A stretch of 64,000 bases of DNA from Streptomyces iranensis (GCF_017874715.1 NZ_JAGGLR010000001.1:62001-126000); one strand, 5' to 3'. Positions 1-10,069 are shown, counted from the stretch's first letter. The notes: generated by a model not told the origin, from the letters alone. Translations and numbers: made by a program.

Positions 1-1367
1 CGGGGACCGAGCTCGACGCCGTCCCCACCAGCGCGCTCGGGCGCGAGCTGCGGTTCGCCGAGACCCTGGCCCCCATCGCACCGCGTGAGCAGCGCGATCC
101 AACCGCCGAATGGGTGGACCGCGGCGGACCGTCCTTCCTCGCCGAGGCCAGCGAACTCCTCACCGGCCAGCTTGACGAGAACATGGTGGCCGCCCTCGCC
201 GGGCAGCTTCTGGTGCCCCGGCTGGCCGACTGGTGCGCGGTCTGGCTGACCACCGAGAGCGGCGGGCTGCAGCTCGCCCGCGTCTGGCACAGCAATGAGC
301 ACCGCATCGGCGAGCTCCGCGTCTCGCTGGAGCGGCATCCGCCGCCGACCGGGCTCGGCTCGGCGGGCACCTCCTGGCCCTGGCCCGGGGTCGCGGACAG
401 CCAGGGGGCGGGCGGATCGGCGGTGTGCTTCCCGCTGATCGCGCACGGCCGCAGCCATGGCGTCCTGCTGCTCGGCCGGGCGGGTGTGCCACGCATGGCG
501 GAGGGCGTGGTGCGGCTCTCGGAGGACGTGGCACGGCGGGTGGCCCAGGCGGTGGCCACGGCCCGGCAGTACACCCGTCAGGCGACGATCAGCCGGGCGC
601 TCCAGCGCCGTCAGCTGCCCATGTCGCTCGCCCATATCCCGGGGGTGGACACGGCGATCGTCTACGAGCCGCACGGCGAGGGGCAGACCGTCGGCGGCGA
701 CTTCTACGACCTGTTCCCCATGGGCGACCGCCGCTGGTGCTTCCTGCTGGGCGACGTCCAGGGCAGCGACCCGGAGGCGATGTCGGTCACCGGGCTGGCC
801 CGCCATCTGGTGCGGCTGCTGGCCCGCGAGGGCCATGGGGTGGAGTCGGTGCTCAACCGACTGAACCAGGCGCTGGTGGAGGAGGACGCGGAGGCGGCGG
901 AGATCGACGGCGAGCAGTCCCGGCCGCGCTTCCTGAGCCTGCTCTACGGGGAGCTGGAGCCGGACCCGGCCGGGGGCGGCGCCCGCTGCACCCTGGTGAG
1001 CGCCGGCCATCCGCTGCCGCTGCGGCTGACCACGCAGGGCGCGGTGGCGCCCGCCGCCTCACCGCAGATGCTGCTCGGCATCGACGAGAACCCGGACTTC
1101 CACGCCGACACGCTGGCCCTTGAACCCGGCGAGACGCTGCTGTGCGTCACCGACGGGGTGACCGAGCGGCGCAACGGCCTCCGTCAGCTGGATGACGACG
1201 ACGGTCTGTCGGACATCCTGCGGGACTGTGTGGGGCTGGGCGCCAAGGCGGTCGCGGAGCGGGTGCGGCGCGCCACGCATGACTTCAGCCCCGAGCCGAT
1301 CGACGACGATCTGGCGGTGCTGGTGCTGGAGGCGGTGCCGGCGGTGGAGCCGCAGCGGATGCCGTGA
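1..1367 (+). CDS. SpoIIE-type PP2C protein phosphatase with GAF-like sensor (5' end outside window)
   Basis: The reading frame is open from base 3 with no start, so the gene enters from the left edge. A GAF-like sensor region precedes a PPM/SpoIIE phosphatase domain. The metal-binding signatures of that domain are visible: GGDFYDLF (about 690-715), GDVQGSDPEA, SAGHPLPL, CVTDGVTE and the closing DDLAVLVLE. In Streptomyces such proteins dephosphorylate anti-sigma-factor antagonists or act in light, stress or developmental signalling; the target cannot be read from the sequence. A GTG at 114 is possible as an internal start, but the coding character continues upstream of it, so truncation by the window is more likely. 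Confidence 0.9.
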   Translation, partial: GTELDAVPTSALGRELRFAETLAPIAPREQRDPTAEWVDRGGPSFLAEASELLTGQLDENMVAALAGQLLVPRLADWCAVWLTTESGGLQLARVWHSNEHRIGELRVSLERHPPPTGLGSAGTSWPWPGVADSQGAGGSAVCFPLIAHGRSHGVLLLGRAGVPRMAEGVVRLSEDVARRVAQAVATARQYTRQATISRALQRRQLPMSLAHIPGVDTAIVYEPHGEGQTVGGDFYDLFPMGDRRWCFLLGDVQGSDPEAMSVTGLARHLVRLLAREGHGVESVLNRLNQALVEEDAEAAEIDGEQSRPRFLSLLYGELEPDPAGGGARCTLVSAGHPLPLRLTTQGAVAPAASPQMLLGIDENPDFHADTLALEPGETLLCVTDGVTERRNGLRQLDDDDGLSDILRDCVGLGAKAVAERVRRATHDFSPEPIDDDLAVLVLEAVPAVEPQRMP

Positions 1368-1420
1368 CGGGGCGGGCGGCCCCACCGGCTGCCGTGGGCG
1401 AGTAACGCGCATGCCGATCC

Positions 1421-1556
1421 GTGACGGCGCCGTCACGGGACCTGATGGCGCCGTAGCGGATCTGCTGGCGCCGTCACGGACCTGATGGCGCCGTAGCGAA
1501 CCTGATGGCGCCGTCACGGACCTGATGGCGCCGTAGCGGACCTGATGGCGTCGGCT
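1421..1556. repeat. 20-bp tandem repeat, about 6.5 copies, alternating in a 40-bp super-period
   Basis: The unit is cctgatggcgccgtNNNgga, with NNN alternating between cac and agc, so the higher-order period is 40 bp. The array runs up to the TAG stop of the minus-strand crotonase gene at 1555 and is the 3' flank of that gene. There are no unique spacers, so it is not a CRISPR array. Function unknown. Confidence 0.9.
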
Positions 1557-2334
1557 AGTCCGTCACCCCCGCCAGGTCGCGCAGCCGACGGGCCTGGGCG
1601 GCGCGCTCGGCGGCGCGCTGCTCCTCGTAGGTGCGGTCCACGGCGCCCCGCAGCAGCGCCTTGGTCTCGACCACGGCGTCGCGGTCCGCGGCAAGCAGGG
1701 CCGCCGCCAGATCCTGGACCGCGCCGTCGAGCTCGGCGGCGGGCACCACGAGATTGGCCAGCCCGGTCCGCTCGGCCTCCTCGGCGTGGACGAAGCGCCC
1801 GGTCGCGCAGATCTCCAGCGCACGGGCGTATCCCACCAGCCCGACCAGCGGATGGGTGCCGGTGAGGTCCGGCACCAGCCCGAGGCTGGTCTCGCGCATG
1901 GCGAACTGTGCGTCGTCCGCGCAGACCCGCAGGTCGCAGGCGAGCGCAAGCTGGAAACCGGCCCCGACGGCATGGCCCTGGACGGCGGCGATCGACACGA
2001 TGTCGTTCCGCCGCCACCAGGTGAACGCGTCCTGGTACCCGGCGATGGTCGCGTCCAGCTCGCTGTCGGAACCGCGCGCCATGTCGAGGAACGACGGCTC
2101 GCCGTCGAACCCCTCGGGCGTGAACGCCTGACGGTCCAGGCCCGCCGAGAAGGACTTGCCCTCGGCGCGCAGCACCACGACGCGCACGGTGCCCGGCACC
2201 AGCTTTCCGGCCTCGGCCAGCGCCCGCCACAAGGCGGGCGACTGGGCGTTGCGCTTCGCCGGGTTGTTCAGGGTCACCGTGGCGACCGTGTCATCGACGG
2301 TGAGCTGAACGCCGTCCTTGTCGAGCAGGGTCAC
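1555..2334 (-). CDS. Enoyl-CoA hydratase/isomerase family protein
   Basis: Crotonase-fold protein of 259 residues, the usual length. The oxyanion-hole regions are visible (SAGLD at 63-67; AVQGHAVGAGFQLALACD from 117). In hydratases two glutamates are catalytic. Here the second is kept (E148, in MRETSLG), but the first is replaced by glutamine (Q128, in GAGFQLA). The reaction may therefore be isomerisation, hydrolysis or something other than simple enoyl hydration. The GTG start at 2334 has GGAGG five bases upstream. It lies next to gbn, as in S. coelicolor (SCO1838/1839, from memory). The substrate is unknown. Confidence 0.85.
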   Translation of the reverse strand: MTLLDKDGVQLTVDDTVATVTLNNPAKRNAQSPALWRALAEAGKLVPGTVRVVVLRAEGKSFSAGLDRQAFTPEGFDGEPSFLDMARGSDSELDATIAGYQDAFTWWRRNDIVSIAAVQGHAVGAGFQLALACDLRVCADDAQFAMRETSLGLVPDLTGTHPLVGLVGYARALEICATGRFVHAEEAERTGLANLVVPAAELDGAVQDLAAALLAADRDAVVETKALLRGAVDRTYEEQRAAERAAQARRLRDLAGVTD

Positions 2335-2380
2335 AGGGGCCTCCGGTCGGGTGCGGTCAGTACAAGTGACTGCACAGTAA

Positions 2381-2412
2381 CCACCCGGCCGAACCGACGA
2401 TCAGCCGGGTGG
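2381..2412 (-). terminator. Hairpin downstream of gbn
   Basis: Nine-base arms CCACCCGGC and GCCGGGTGG are separated by 14 bases. The hairpin lies 45 bases beyond the gbn stop, between it and the crotonase start. There is no T-run, as is common for actinobacterial terminators. Confidence 0.55.
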
Positions 2413-2456
2413 CACCCCTGTCCCTGCCTGCTGATGGTGATGGAGCATGCGGGCGA

Positions 2457-2678
2457 TCAGGCCGAGGCGGTCTTCTTGCCTCGCGTCGCACCGCCGCGTC
2501 CCCGTAGGGAAACTCCGGATTCGCTGAGCATCCGGTGAACGAATCCGTAGGAACGGCCGGTCTCCTCGGCCAGCGCCCGGATGCTCGCCCCGGAGTCGTA
2601 CTTCTTCTTCAGGTCTGCCGCGAGCTTTTCGCGCGCGGCGCCGGTCACCCGGCTGCCCTTCTTCAGAGTCTCGGCCAC
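2457..2678 (-). CDS. gbn: Gbn-like small nucleoid-associated DNA-binding protein
   Basis: Small basic protein of 73 residues with one helix-turn-helix (about residues 31-54, ASIRALAEETGRSYGFVHRM) and a basic GRGGATRGKK tail. It closely resembles what I recall of S. coelicolor SCO1839 (Gbn), a nucleoid-associated protein that prefers GATC-centred sites and affects sporulation and antibiotic production; the crotonase and ABC-F neighbours also match. The start is GTG at 2678, with GAGGAG about eight bases upstream. A longer upstream frame exists but lacks coding character. A GATC lies at 2717-2720, upstream of its own start, so self-binding is possible. Confidence 0.85.
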   Translation of the reverse strand: MAETLKKGSRVTGAAREKLAADLKKKYDSGASIRALAEETGRSYGFVHRMLSESGVSLRGRGGATRGKKTASA

Positions 2679-3101
2679 CCGTGCCTCCTCATGGGAAGTG
2701 CGCTCTGGACTCTCATGATCACCCCTACAGGGCTTCCTGGCCACCCATTCGGCAAGGTCTGTGGATGAAGGATTGCGGGAAATCGCGGCACGACGGCCTT
2801 CGGAAGCAAGGATTCCGTCGCTGTTCAACCTGACACTCTTTCGTGTTCATCGACGAAGAGGCAGGTCAGGGCATACGTGAACTACGTCGCAGACATCCGG
2901 ACCGGCGCACGGCACGTGGTGCGCGCCGGTGGCTCGCGGCACGCCGCGATACCAGCCGTTCTCACTCAGATGATGGATCACGCCTAGGCCGAATGATCTA
3001 CGAGAAGGGGATCGGACCGGCGGAACCGGACTCTTGGGGCGGCATCCGGAACGCCACCCCCGGCCCTCCGCCGGGTCGGCCCCGCCCGCTGTCGGGCCTC
3101 G
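2679..3101. other. Intergenic region upstream of gbn
   Basis: This stretch of about 420 bases holds the gbn upstream region and the 3' flank of the ABC-F gene. A small hairpin (GCCCG-CTGT-CGGGC, 3084-3097) lies just beyond the ABC-F stop and may terminate it. No convincing gene is visible in either strand. Confidence 0.6.
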
Positions 3102-4700
3102 TCAGGCGAGCGCGACGAGGTCCGCGTACTCCTGGCCCCACAGGTCCTCGACACCGTCCGGAAGCAGAATGATCCGCTCCGGCTGCAGCGCGTCGACGGC
3201 GCCCTCGTCGTGGGTCACCAGGACCACCGCACCGGCGAAGGTGCGCAGCGCGCCGAGGATCTCCTCACGGCTGGCCGGGTCGAGGTTGTTGGTGGGCTCG
3301 TCCAGCAGCAGCACATTGGCCGAGGAGACCACCAGGGTGGCCAGCGCCAGCCGGGTCTTCTCACCACCGGAGAGCACCCGGGCCGGCTTGTCCACGTCGT
3401 CGCCGGAGAACAGGAAGGACCCGAGCGTCTTACGGATGTCGACGAGATCGAGATCCGGGGCGGCCGAGCGCATGTTCTCCAGGACGGTGCGCTCCGGGTC
3501 GAGCGTCTCGTGCTCCTGCGCGTAGTAACCCAGCTTCAGCCCGTGTCCGGGGGTCACCTGGCCGGTGTCCGGCTTCTCGACCCCGGCCAGCAGCCGCAGC
3601 AGGGTCGTCTTACCGGCGCCGTTCAGCCCGAGGATGACGACCCGGGACCCCTTGTCGACGGCCAGGTTGACATCGGTGAAGATCTCCAGGGAGCCGTACG
3701 ACTTCGACAGCCCCTCCGCGGTCAGCGGAGTCTTGCCGCACGGGGCCGGGTCGGGGAAGCGCAGCTTGGCGACCTTGTCGGACTGCCGGACGCCCTCCAG
3801 ACCGGCCAACAGCTTCTCGGCACGGCGGGCCATGTTCTGCGCGGCCACGGTCTTGGTCGCCTTGGCGCGCATCTTGTCGGCCTGCGCGTTGAGCGCCGCG
3901 GCCTTCTTCTCGGCGTTGGCGCGCTCGCGCTTGCGGCGCTTCTCGTCGGCCTCGCGCTGGGCCTGGTAGAGCTTCCAGCTCATGTTGTAGATGTCGATCA
4001 TCGAGCGGTTGGCGTCGAGGTAGAAGACCTTGTTGACCACCGTCTCGACGAGGTCGACATCGTGGGAGATGACGATGAAGCCGCCGCTGTACGTCTTGAG
4101 GTAGTCCCGCAGCCAGGTGATCGAGTCGGCGTCGAGGTGGTTGGTGGGCTCGTCCAGCAGCAGGATGTCGGAGTCCGAGAAAAGGATCCGGGCCAGCTCG
4201 ACCCGGCGCCGCTGACCGCCGGAGAGCGTATGCAGCGGCTGGCCGAGCACCCGGTCCGGCAGGCCGAGGCTGGCGGCGATGGTCGCGGCCTCCGCCTCGG
4301 CGGCGTATCCGCCCTTGGTGAGGAACTCGGTCTCCAGGCGCTCGTACTTCTTCATCGCGCGCTCGCGGGTGGCGCCCTTGCCATTGGCCATCCGGTCCTC
4401 GTTCTCGCGCATCTTACGGAGCACGGAGTCGAGCTCACGGGCCGAGAGGATGCGGTCGCGGGCGAGGACGTCGAGGTCGCCGGTGCGCGGGTCCTGCGGG
4501 AGGTAGCCGACCTGACCGGAGCGGGTGATGGTGCCGCCGGCCGGGATGCCCTCACCGGCCAGACACTTGGTGAGCGTGGTCTTGCCCGCGCCGTTGCGGC
4601 CGACGAGACCGATGCGGTCGCCCCTGGCGATGCGGAAGGAAGCGGACTCGATGAGGACACGGGCGCCGGCACGCAGCTCGACGCCGGAGGCGGTGATCAC
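3102..4700 (-). CDS. ABC-F family ATPase (ribosome-associated type)
   Basis: Soluble protein of 532 residues with two complete ABC domains and no membrane segments. The first has Walker A GRNGAGKTT (34-42), signature LSGGQ (159-163) and Walker B LLLDEPTNHLD. The second has GLNGAGKTT, LSGGE and LLLDEPTNNLD. The charged linker between them (about 235-305, rich in K/R/A) is typical of ABC-F proteins, which act on the ribosome (translation factors of the EttA type, or antibiotic protection) rather than as transporters. Position next to gbn matches the Streptomyces core order, which favours a housekeeping role. The start is GTG at 4700, with AGGAG about ten bases upstream. Confidence 0.93.
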   Translation of the reverse strand: MITASGVELRAGARVLIESASFRIARGDRIGLVGRNGAGKTTLTKCLAGEGIPAGGTITRSGQVGYLPQDPRTGDLDVLARDRILSARELDSVLRKMRENEDRMANGKGATRERAMKKYERLETEFLTKGGYAAEAEAATIAASLGLPDRVLGQPLHTLSGGQRRRVELARILFSDSDILLLDEPTNHLDADSITWLRDYLKTYSGGFIVISHDVDLVETVVNKVFYLDANRSMIDIYNMSWKLYQAQREADEKRRKRERANAEKKAAALNAQADKMRAKATKTVAAQNMARRAEKLLAGLEGVRQSDKVAKLRFPDPAPCGKTPLTAEGLSKSYGSLEIFTDVNLAVDKGSRVVILGLNGAGKTTLLRLLAGVEKPDTGQVTPGHGLKLGYYAQEHETLDPERTVLENMRSAAPDLDLVDIRKTLGSFLFSGDDVDKPARVLSGGEKTRLALATLVVSSANVLLLDEPTNNLDPASREEILGALRTFAGAVVLVTHDEGAVDALQPERIILLPDGVEDLWGQEYADLVALA

Positions 4701-4848
4701 TGGAATTACTCCTGGGCAGGTTGGACGGCGGACGGGACGGACGAGGGCGGCCGACGCCGTCTAATGCACGAGGAGAATTGCCATGGGGCTAGTTTAGCGG
4801 GGCGGGCAAGTCGTTACTCCCCCGGCTTTCCCCCCGGTCGCCCCTCCC

Positions 4849-6336
4849 TCAGGCTCCGCCCGTGTGTACCTGGAAGGCCGCCCGGCGCACCGCCTTGGCC
4901 AGGGCCGGATCGGGGTGGGCCGCGGCCAGCGCCACCAGGACCTGAACGGTGCGGGGGTGCCCCACGGCCCGTACCTCCGCCAGCAGCGCGGGCACGGTGC
5001 CCTGGACGGCGGACTCCAAGTGGCGGACGAGCAGCGGGCTCTCCCCGTGGTCGGAGATGGCCGCGGCGGTGTCCACCCACAGCCAGGTGGCCTCCTCGCG
5101 GGTGAGCGCGTCCAGCGCCTCGTCCGGGTCGGCGCCCTCGTGTTCGGCGAGCCACAGAAGCGCGTACGGCCGCAGACACGATTCGTCGACGACGGCCCGC
5201 ACGTTGGGCTCGGCGGGCGCCCCGACCACGCGCAGCGCCTCGAAGGCGAGCCCGCGCAGCAGCGCGTCGTCGCCCCGCGCCGCGTCGATGAGCTCCACGA
5301 CGGCGCTGCCGACGGGGCGGGCGGCCAGCCAGGCCCGGTACTCGGCGCGGGCGGGGCCCGGGGTCAGGCCCGCACAGCCGCGCAGCATGTCGGCGGCGTG
5401 CTGCTCGATGTTCCCGGCCGGGCTCTGGGCGGCGACGCAGATCTGCTCCAGCTTGACCCACACCGCCCAGTTGCCGAGCGCGGTCAGCTCGGCCTCCCGG
5501 CGGTCGCCCTTGACGTCGTCGGGCGCGCTCCCGGCGCCCTCCGGCCCCTCCGGCCCGTCCTGGGGTTCCTCCCGCACCGTGAGCGCCCCGACGGACGAGA
5601 GGGCGTCCAGGGCCCAGTCGAGCAGCCCCTCCAGCGTGGCGGCGTCCTCGGCGTCCTCGGCATCCTGGGCGTCGTCGGCTCTCACGGCGCCCCCGGCGCC
5701 CTCCGCGTGCTCCCGGTCCTCCGTGACCTCCTGGGGGACCTCGCACCGCTCGGTGCGCAACTCGGCGACCCGCTGCCGGAGCATGTCCAGCAGGGTGGAG
5801 ATCGGCACCGGACCGGCCGAGAGCTGCAGCAGGGAGAGCAGCTGCGGTACGGCCTCGACGACCTCCGCGACCGCCGTCGGCTCGGCCGTCTCGGGGGCGG
5901 GGCAGGCCAGGGACCACGCGTCCAGGAGCGCGACCCAGCCCCGCAGCACGGCGCTGTCGTCCCGGTCCCACGCCTGGAGGCGCCAGCCGGGGCGGGTGGT
6001 GCCCGCGTGGTGCTCGATGAGGCCGATGAGGCGGGCGCGGTCCCAGTCGGTCCGCACTTCCCGCTCGCTCACCCCGAGCGCCTCGGTGGCGCGGGCGGCG
6101 GCCTCGTCGGACAGCGCGCCGGGCGCGCCGTGCTCGGCCGCGGCCCAGTGGGCGATCGCCACGGCCCCGGTGAGCCCCGCCCGAGCCTGCCGGGCCAGCT
6201 CCGACGGCGGCGGAGTGCCCTCCGGCGGACGGGGCGCCGGTCTTGAGCCGCGGTTCACCGCGGGCCGGCGGGCCGTGGCCATCGGCCGGTTACGGACAAG
6301 TCGGAGCCGGGAGTCGCGCGGAGTACGGGACGTCAC
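4849..6336 (-). CDS. Conserved hypothetical protein of about 495 residues
   Basis: I do not recognise the family. The protein is soluble and rich in alanine, leucine and glutamate, with helical repeat-like segments (for example a stretch on local gene loss such as ALVALAAAHPDPALAKAVR near the C-terminus) that suggest HEAT/ARM-like packing. There is an acidic insert DAQDAEDAEDAA near the middle. The GTG at 6336 is chosen because the 24 residues upstream of it look like translated leader; an ATG at 6408 with GGGAG upstream is the alternative. It lies between the ABC-F gene and a hydrolase on the same strand, but gaps of 148 and about 200 bases argue against tight coupling. Confidence 0.65.
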   Translation of the reverse strand: MTSRTPRDSRLRLVRNRPMATARRPAVNRGSRPAPRPPEGTPPPSELARQARAGLTGAVAIAHWAAAEHGAPGALSDEAAARATEALGVSEREVRTDWDRARLIGLIEHHAGTTRPGWRLQAWDRDDSAVLRGWVALLDAWSLACPAPETAEPTAVAEVVEAVPQLLSLLQLSAGPVPISTLLDMLRQRVAELRTERCEVPQEVTEDREHAEGAGGAVRADDAQDAEDAEDAATLEGLLDWALDALSSVGALTVREEPQDGPEGPEGAGSAPDDVKGDRREAELTALGNWAVWVKLEQICVAAQSPAGNIEQHAADMLRGCAGLTPGPARAEYRAWLAARPVGSAVVELIDAARGDDALLRGLAFEALRVVGAPAEPNVRAVVDESCLRPYALLWLAEHEGADPDEALDALTREEATWLWVDTAAAISDHGESPLLVRHLESAVQGTVPALLAEVRAVGHPRTVQVLVALAAAHPDPALAKAVRRAAFQVHTGGA

Positions 6337-6476
6337 GGAAGCAGTCTCGCCGTTGACGGCCCGAAAGCCCAATCGGCACCCGTCCGGCGGTCGCCGCGAA
6401 GGGTTCACGCCATCTTACGGACGCTCCCGCCGCCGCCCCGCGAACGCTTCCCGCGCCGCCCCGCACGCGCTTTCGC

Positions 6477-6542
6477 GATCGCCTTACGGGCGCTACAGGA
6501 GGTCGGGTGGCGCGGGAGATCGCCTTACGGGCGCTACAGGAG
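6477..6542. repeat. Direct duplication of the 3' end of the hydrolase gene (25-bp copies)
   Basis: Two identical 25-base copies, GATCGCCTTACGGGCGCTAC followed by AGGAG, start at 6477 and 6518, a period of 41 bases. The second copy includes the hydrolase TAG stop (6534-6536). A third, degenerate copy may lie near 6411-6424. Confidence 0.85.
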
Positions 6543-7661
6543 CGGTATCAGAAAGCGCCGCAGCGCCTCCTCGTACGCCTTGGGGTCCGCGTTCCACATG
6601 GCCGCGTGCGGGGCCTGCCGCACCGTGTGAAGGGTCACCAGATCGCGTCTGCGGTCGACGAATTCACGCGAGACGTGCCAGGGCGCCAGGGTGTCGTCGG
6701 GGCCGTGGGCGACGAGCGTGGGCACGGACAGCCGCTCCGGGTCGGCCGCCTCCGGGAGCCTGCTGTCGTGGAGTCCGGTGCGCCCCTCGGCGGCGCGCAG
6801 GGCGAGCGGGAGCAGCGGCGCGGGGATGCCGCGGGCCGCGGCGAGGGCACGCAGGGTGGCCTGCCAGTCGAGCACCGGGGAGTCCAGGACGAGGCCGATG
6901 ACGCGGTGCCGCAGCGCGGAGTTCGCGGCGGCGTGGAGGGCCATCGAGGCGCCGATGGACCAGCCGTGCAGCACGACCCCGGTCGCCCCGTAGGCCACCG
7001 CGTAGCGGATGGCCGCGTCCAGGTCGCGCCACTCGGCGTCGCCGAGGTGGGATATGCCGTCCTCGGAGCGCGGGGCGCCGGGGTCGCCTCGGTAGGCGAG
7101 GTCGAGCACCGGCACCCGCAGCTGCCGCAGGAAGGGCATGACGACCATAGGGTGCTCACGGGTGGTGCCGAGGCCATGGGTGGTGATCACCCATGTGGAG
7201 CGTTCGCCGGGGATGAACCAGGCGGGCAGCGGACCGAGTTCGGCGGGCACGTCCACGTCGGCGTGGTCGATGCCGAGCGCGTCCCGTGGGTTGCCGATGT
7301 GCGCCTGAGGCGTCAGCCGGACCCGGGTGCCGGGGGTGAGCTCGCCGTGGGTGACCCGCTCCAGGCGGCGCACGACGCAGTCGGCGGGGTGCGGGGCGTC
7401 CTCGATGACGGGGCCGACGACGGCGTGGCAGGAGCGGCCGGTGAGGCCGTAGGTGCCGGGGCGCAGCGAGGCGAGCGAGCGGGTCAGGGTGATCTGGCCG
7501 GCCGCGGTCGCGTGGACGGTCAGCGGCGCCTCGTTCGGCAGCGGACGGTCGGGGACCGGTTTCAGCGCAGCGCTGGTGGCGTACCGTCCGGCCGCCACCG
7601 CGGCCACGCCGACACTCAGCAGGGTGGTGGCGGCCGCGACCGCCGTTGTTCGCAGACGCAT
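6534..7661 (-). CDS. Membrane-anchored or exported alpha/beta hydrolase
   Basis: Protein of 375 residues with an N-terminal hydrophobic segment (about 5-28) that would act as signal peptide or anchor. The alpha/beta-hydrolase core is in the C-terminal half: nucleophile elbow GWSIGAS (Ser235), probable acid in HGPDDTLAPW (about 318) and His in APHAAMW (about 349). The roughly 140-residue N-terminal part is not part of the fold core. It resembles the conserved exported hydrolases of Streptomyces that have no known substrate. Its stop lies inside a 25-base direct repeat. Confidence 0.85.
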   Translation of the reverse strand: MRLRTTAVAAATTLLSVGVAAVAAGRYATSAALKPVPDRPLPNEAPLTVHATAAGQITLTRSLASLRPGTYGLTGRSCHAVVGPVIEDAPHPADCVVRRLERVTHGELTPGTRVRLTPQAHIGNPRDALGIDHADVDVPAELGPLPAWFIPGERSTWVITTHGLGTTREHPMVVMPFLRQLRVPVLDLAYRGDPGAPRSEDGISHLGDAEWRDLDAAIRYAVAYGATGVVLHGWSIGASMALHAAANSALRHRVIGLVLDSPVLDWQATLRALAAARGIPAPLLPLALRAAEGRTGLHDSRLPEAADPERLSVPTLVAHGPDDTLAPWHVSREFVDRRRDLVTLHTVRQAPHAAMWNADPKAYEEALRRFLIPLL

Positions 7662-7755
7662 CCCTCCCAGTGTGGTCGGGGAGGCGGCGCCCGGCCAGCG
7701 GGCGTGCCCGGCCGGGTGACCGCCCGGCCGGAGCCCGGGGGCGTGCCGGGCGGGC

Positions 7756-8442
7756 TCAGCCCTTCTGGCCGTAGCCGCTCAGCTTGTCGGCGGCGCGCCG
7801 CATCTCGTCCGGCGGGATCAGGGAGGGGGTGCGGCCGGGGACGGAGACCGCGGTGAGCCAGACCCGGCACATCCATTCGAGCTGGGCGGTGCGGTCGTAC
7901 GCCTGGTCCAGAGTGGCGCCGTGGACGACGGTCCCGTGGTTGCGCAGCAGACAGCCGCTGCGGTCGCGCAGCGCCTCGAGCATGGCGTCGGCCAGTTCGT
8001 CCGTGCCGTAGAGCGCGTAGGGCGCGACGCGGACCGGGCCGCCGAGGGCGGCGGTCATGTAGTGGATCGCGGGGAGCTCGTCGACGAGCGTGGAGACGGC
8101 CGTGGCGTGGACGGCGTGGGTGTGGACCACGGCCTCGGCATCGGTCTCCCGGTAGACCGCGAGATGCATGGGCAGCTCACTGGTGGGCTTCAGCGTGCCG
8201 AGGACCTGCCGCCCGTCCAGGTCGACGGCGACGGCGTCCCTGGGGCCGAGCCGGTCGTAAGGGACACCGCTCGGGGTCACCAGGACGGTGTCGCCGACCC
8301 GGGCCGAGACATTGCCCGAGGTGCCGACGACCAGGCCGTCGGCGGTGGTCCTGCGGGCCGTACTCACCACCTGCGTCCATGCCTGTCGCAGCGGATGCGT
8401 CAGCCGCGGCTGCGGCTGCCGCGTGGATCGCGACTGGGTCAC
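7756..8442 (-). CDS. Class II aldolase/adducin family protein
   Basis: Protein of 228 residues with the fold of L-fuculose-phosphate and L-ribulose-phosphate aldolase/epimerase enzymes and of methylthioribulose-phosphate dehydratase. The zinc ligands are recognisable: His107 and His109 in VVHTHAVH and the histidine of LLRNHGT (about 172). The catalytic acid is probably Glu89 in PTSELPMH, and the phosphate-binding GTSGNVS (40-46) is intact. The enzyme probably cleaves, epimerises or dehydrates a sugar phosphate; no neighbour identifies which. It is divergent from the phosphate transporter gene. Confidence 0.85.
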   Translation of the reverse strand: MTQSRSTRQPQPRLTHPLRQAWTQVVSTARRTTADGLVVGTSGNVSARVGDTVLVTPSGVPYDRLGPRDAVAVDLDGRQVLGTLKPTSELPMHLAVYRETDAEAVVHTHAVHATAVSTLVDELPAIHYMTAALGGPVRVAPYALYGTDELADAMLEALRDRSGCLLRNHGTVVHGATLDQAYDRTAQLEWMCRVWLTAVSVPGRTPSLIPPDEMRRAADKLSGYGQKG

Positions 8443-8793
8443 CTGCGCTCACCTCCGGGGCCCGATCCTTCCAGGCGGCCGCCGGCCGCGCGGCGGCGGG
8501 ACCGGAACGGGCACGGCGGCCGACTACGACCGTGCCTCGTGGGCACCCGACTCCGGGCGGGGTGAACGCGGGGGTACCGCGGACGCCCGCGGGGCCGGTC
8601 CCGGAGCCTGTTCCGGCGGCCCTCGATCGCGGCCCAACTCCCGTACGCCATGGGAACGTAGGCTGAAATTCACTGGGTTTTGTCGACCCCGCAACCATGT
8701 CACTCCGATGCCCTGCTCAGTTCATCTCCCGTTCACCCTGTTTCCTTACGTTCACCGTGCCACTAACGACCTTCGAACTGATTGACCGGGTGT
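8443..8793. other. Divergent intergenic region between aldolase and pitH2
   Basis: About 350 bases with no convincing gene. It must hold the promoters of both divergent genes. The right-hand third is less GC-rich and contains the PHO-box-like repeats described separately. Confidence 0.6.
8720..8760 (+). promoter_or_regulatory. PHO box: PhoP-binding direct repeats upstream of pitH2
   Basis: Two adjacent 11-base units, GTTCATCTCCC (8720-8730) and GTTCACCCTGT (8731-8741), fit the Streptomyces PhoP consensus of GTTCA-type direct repeats. A third unit, GTTCACCGTGC (8750-8760), starts 19 bases after the second. They lie 34-74 bases upstream of the ATG at 8794, so PhoR-PhoP control of the transporter is likely. 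Confidence 0.8.
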
Positions 8794-10056
<1,263 letters not shown>

Positions 10057-10069
10057 GGAGCCAGGAAAC

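Noticed and set aside
1421..1556. Possible CRISPR-like array
   Set aside because: Repeats are contiguous with no unique spacers and no cas genes are present.
3210..5105. Very long open frame on the plus strand, antisense to the ABC-F gene
   Set aside because: It mirrors the codon bias of the minus-strand gene, has no domain similarity, and the minus-strand frame is a complete ABC-F protein.
8443..8793. A gene in the aldolase-pitH2 gap
   Set aside because: Open frames there are low in coding character and lack ribosome-binding sites; the region is explained by two divergent promoters.
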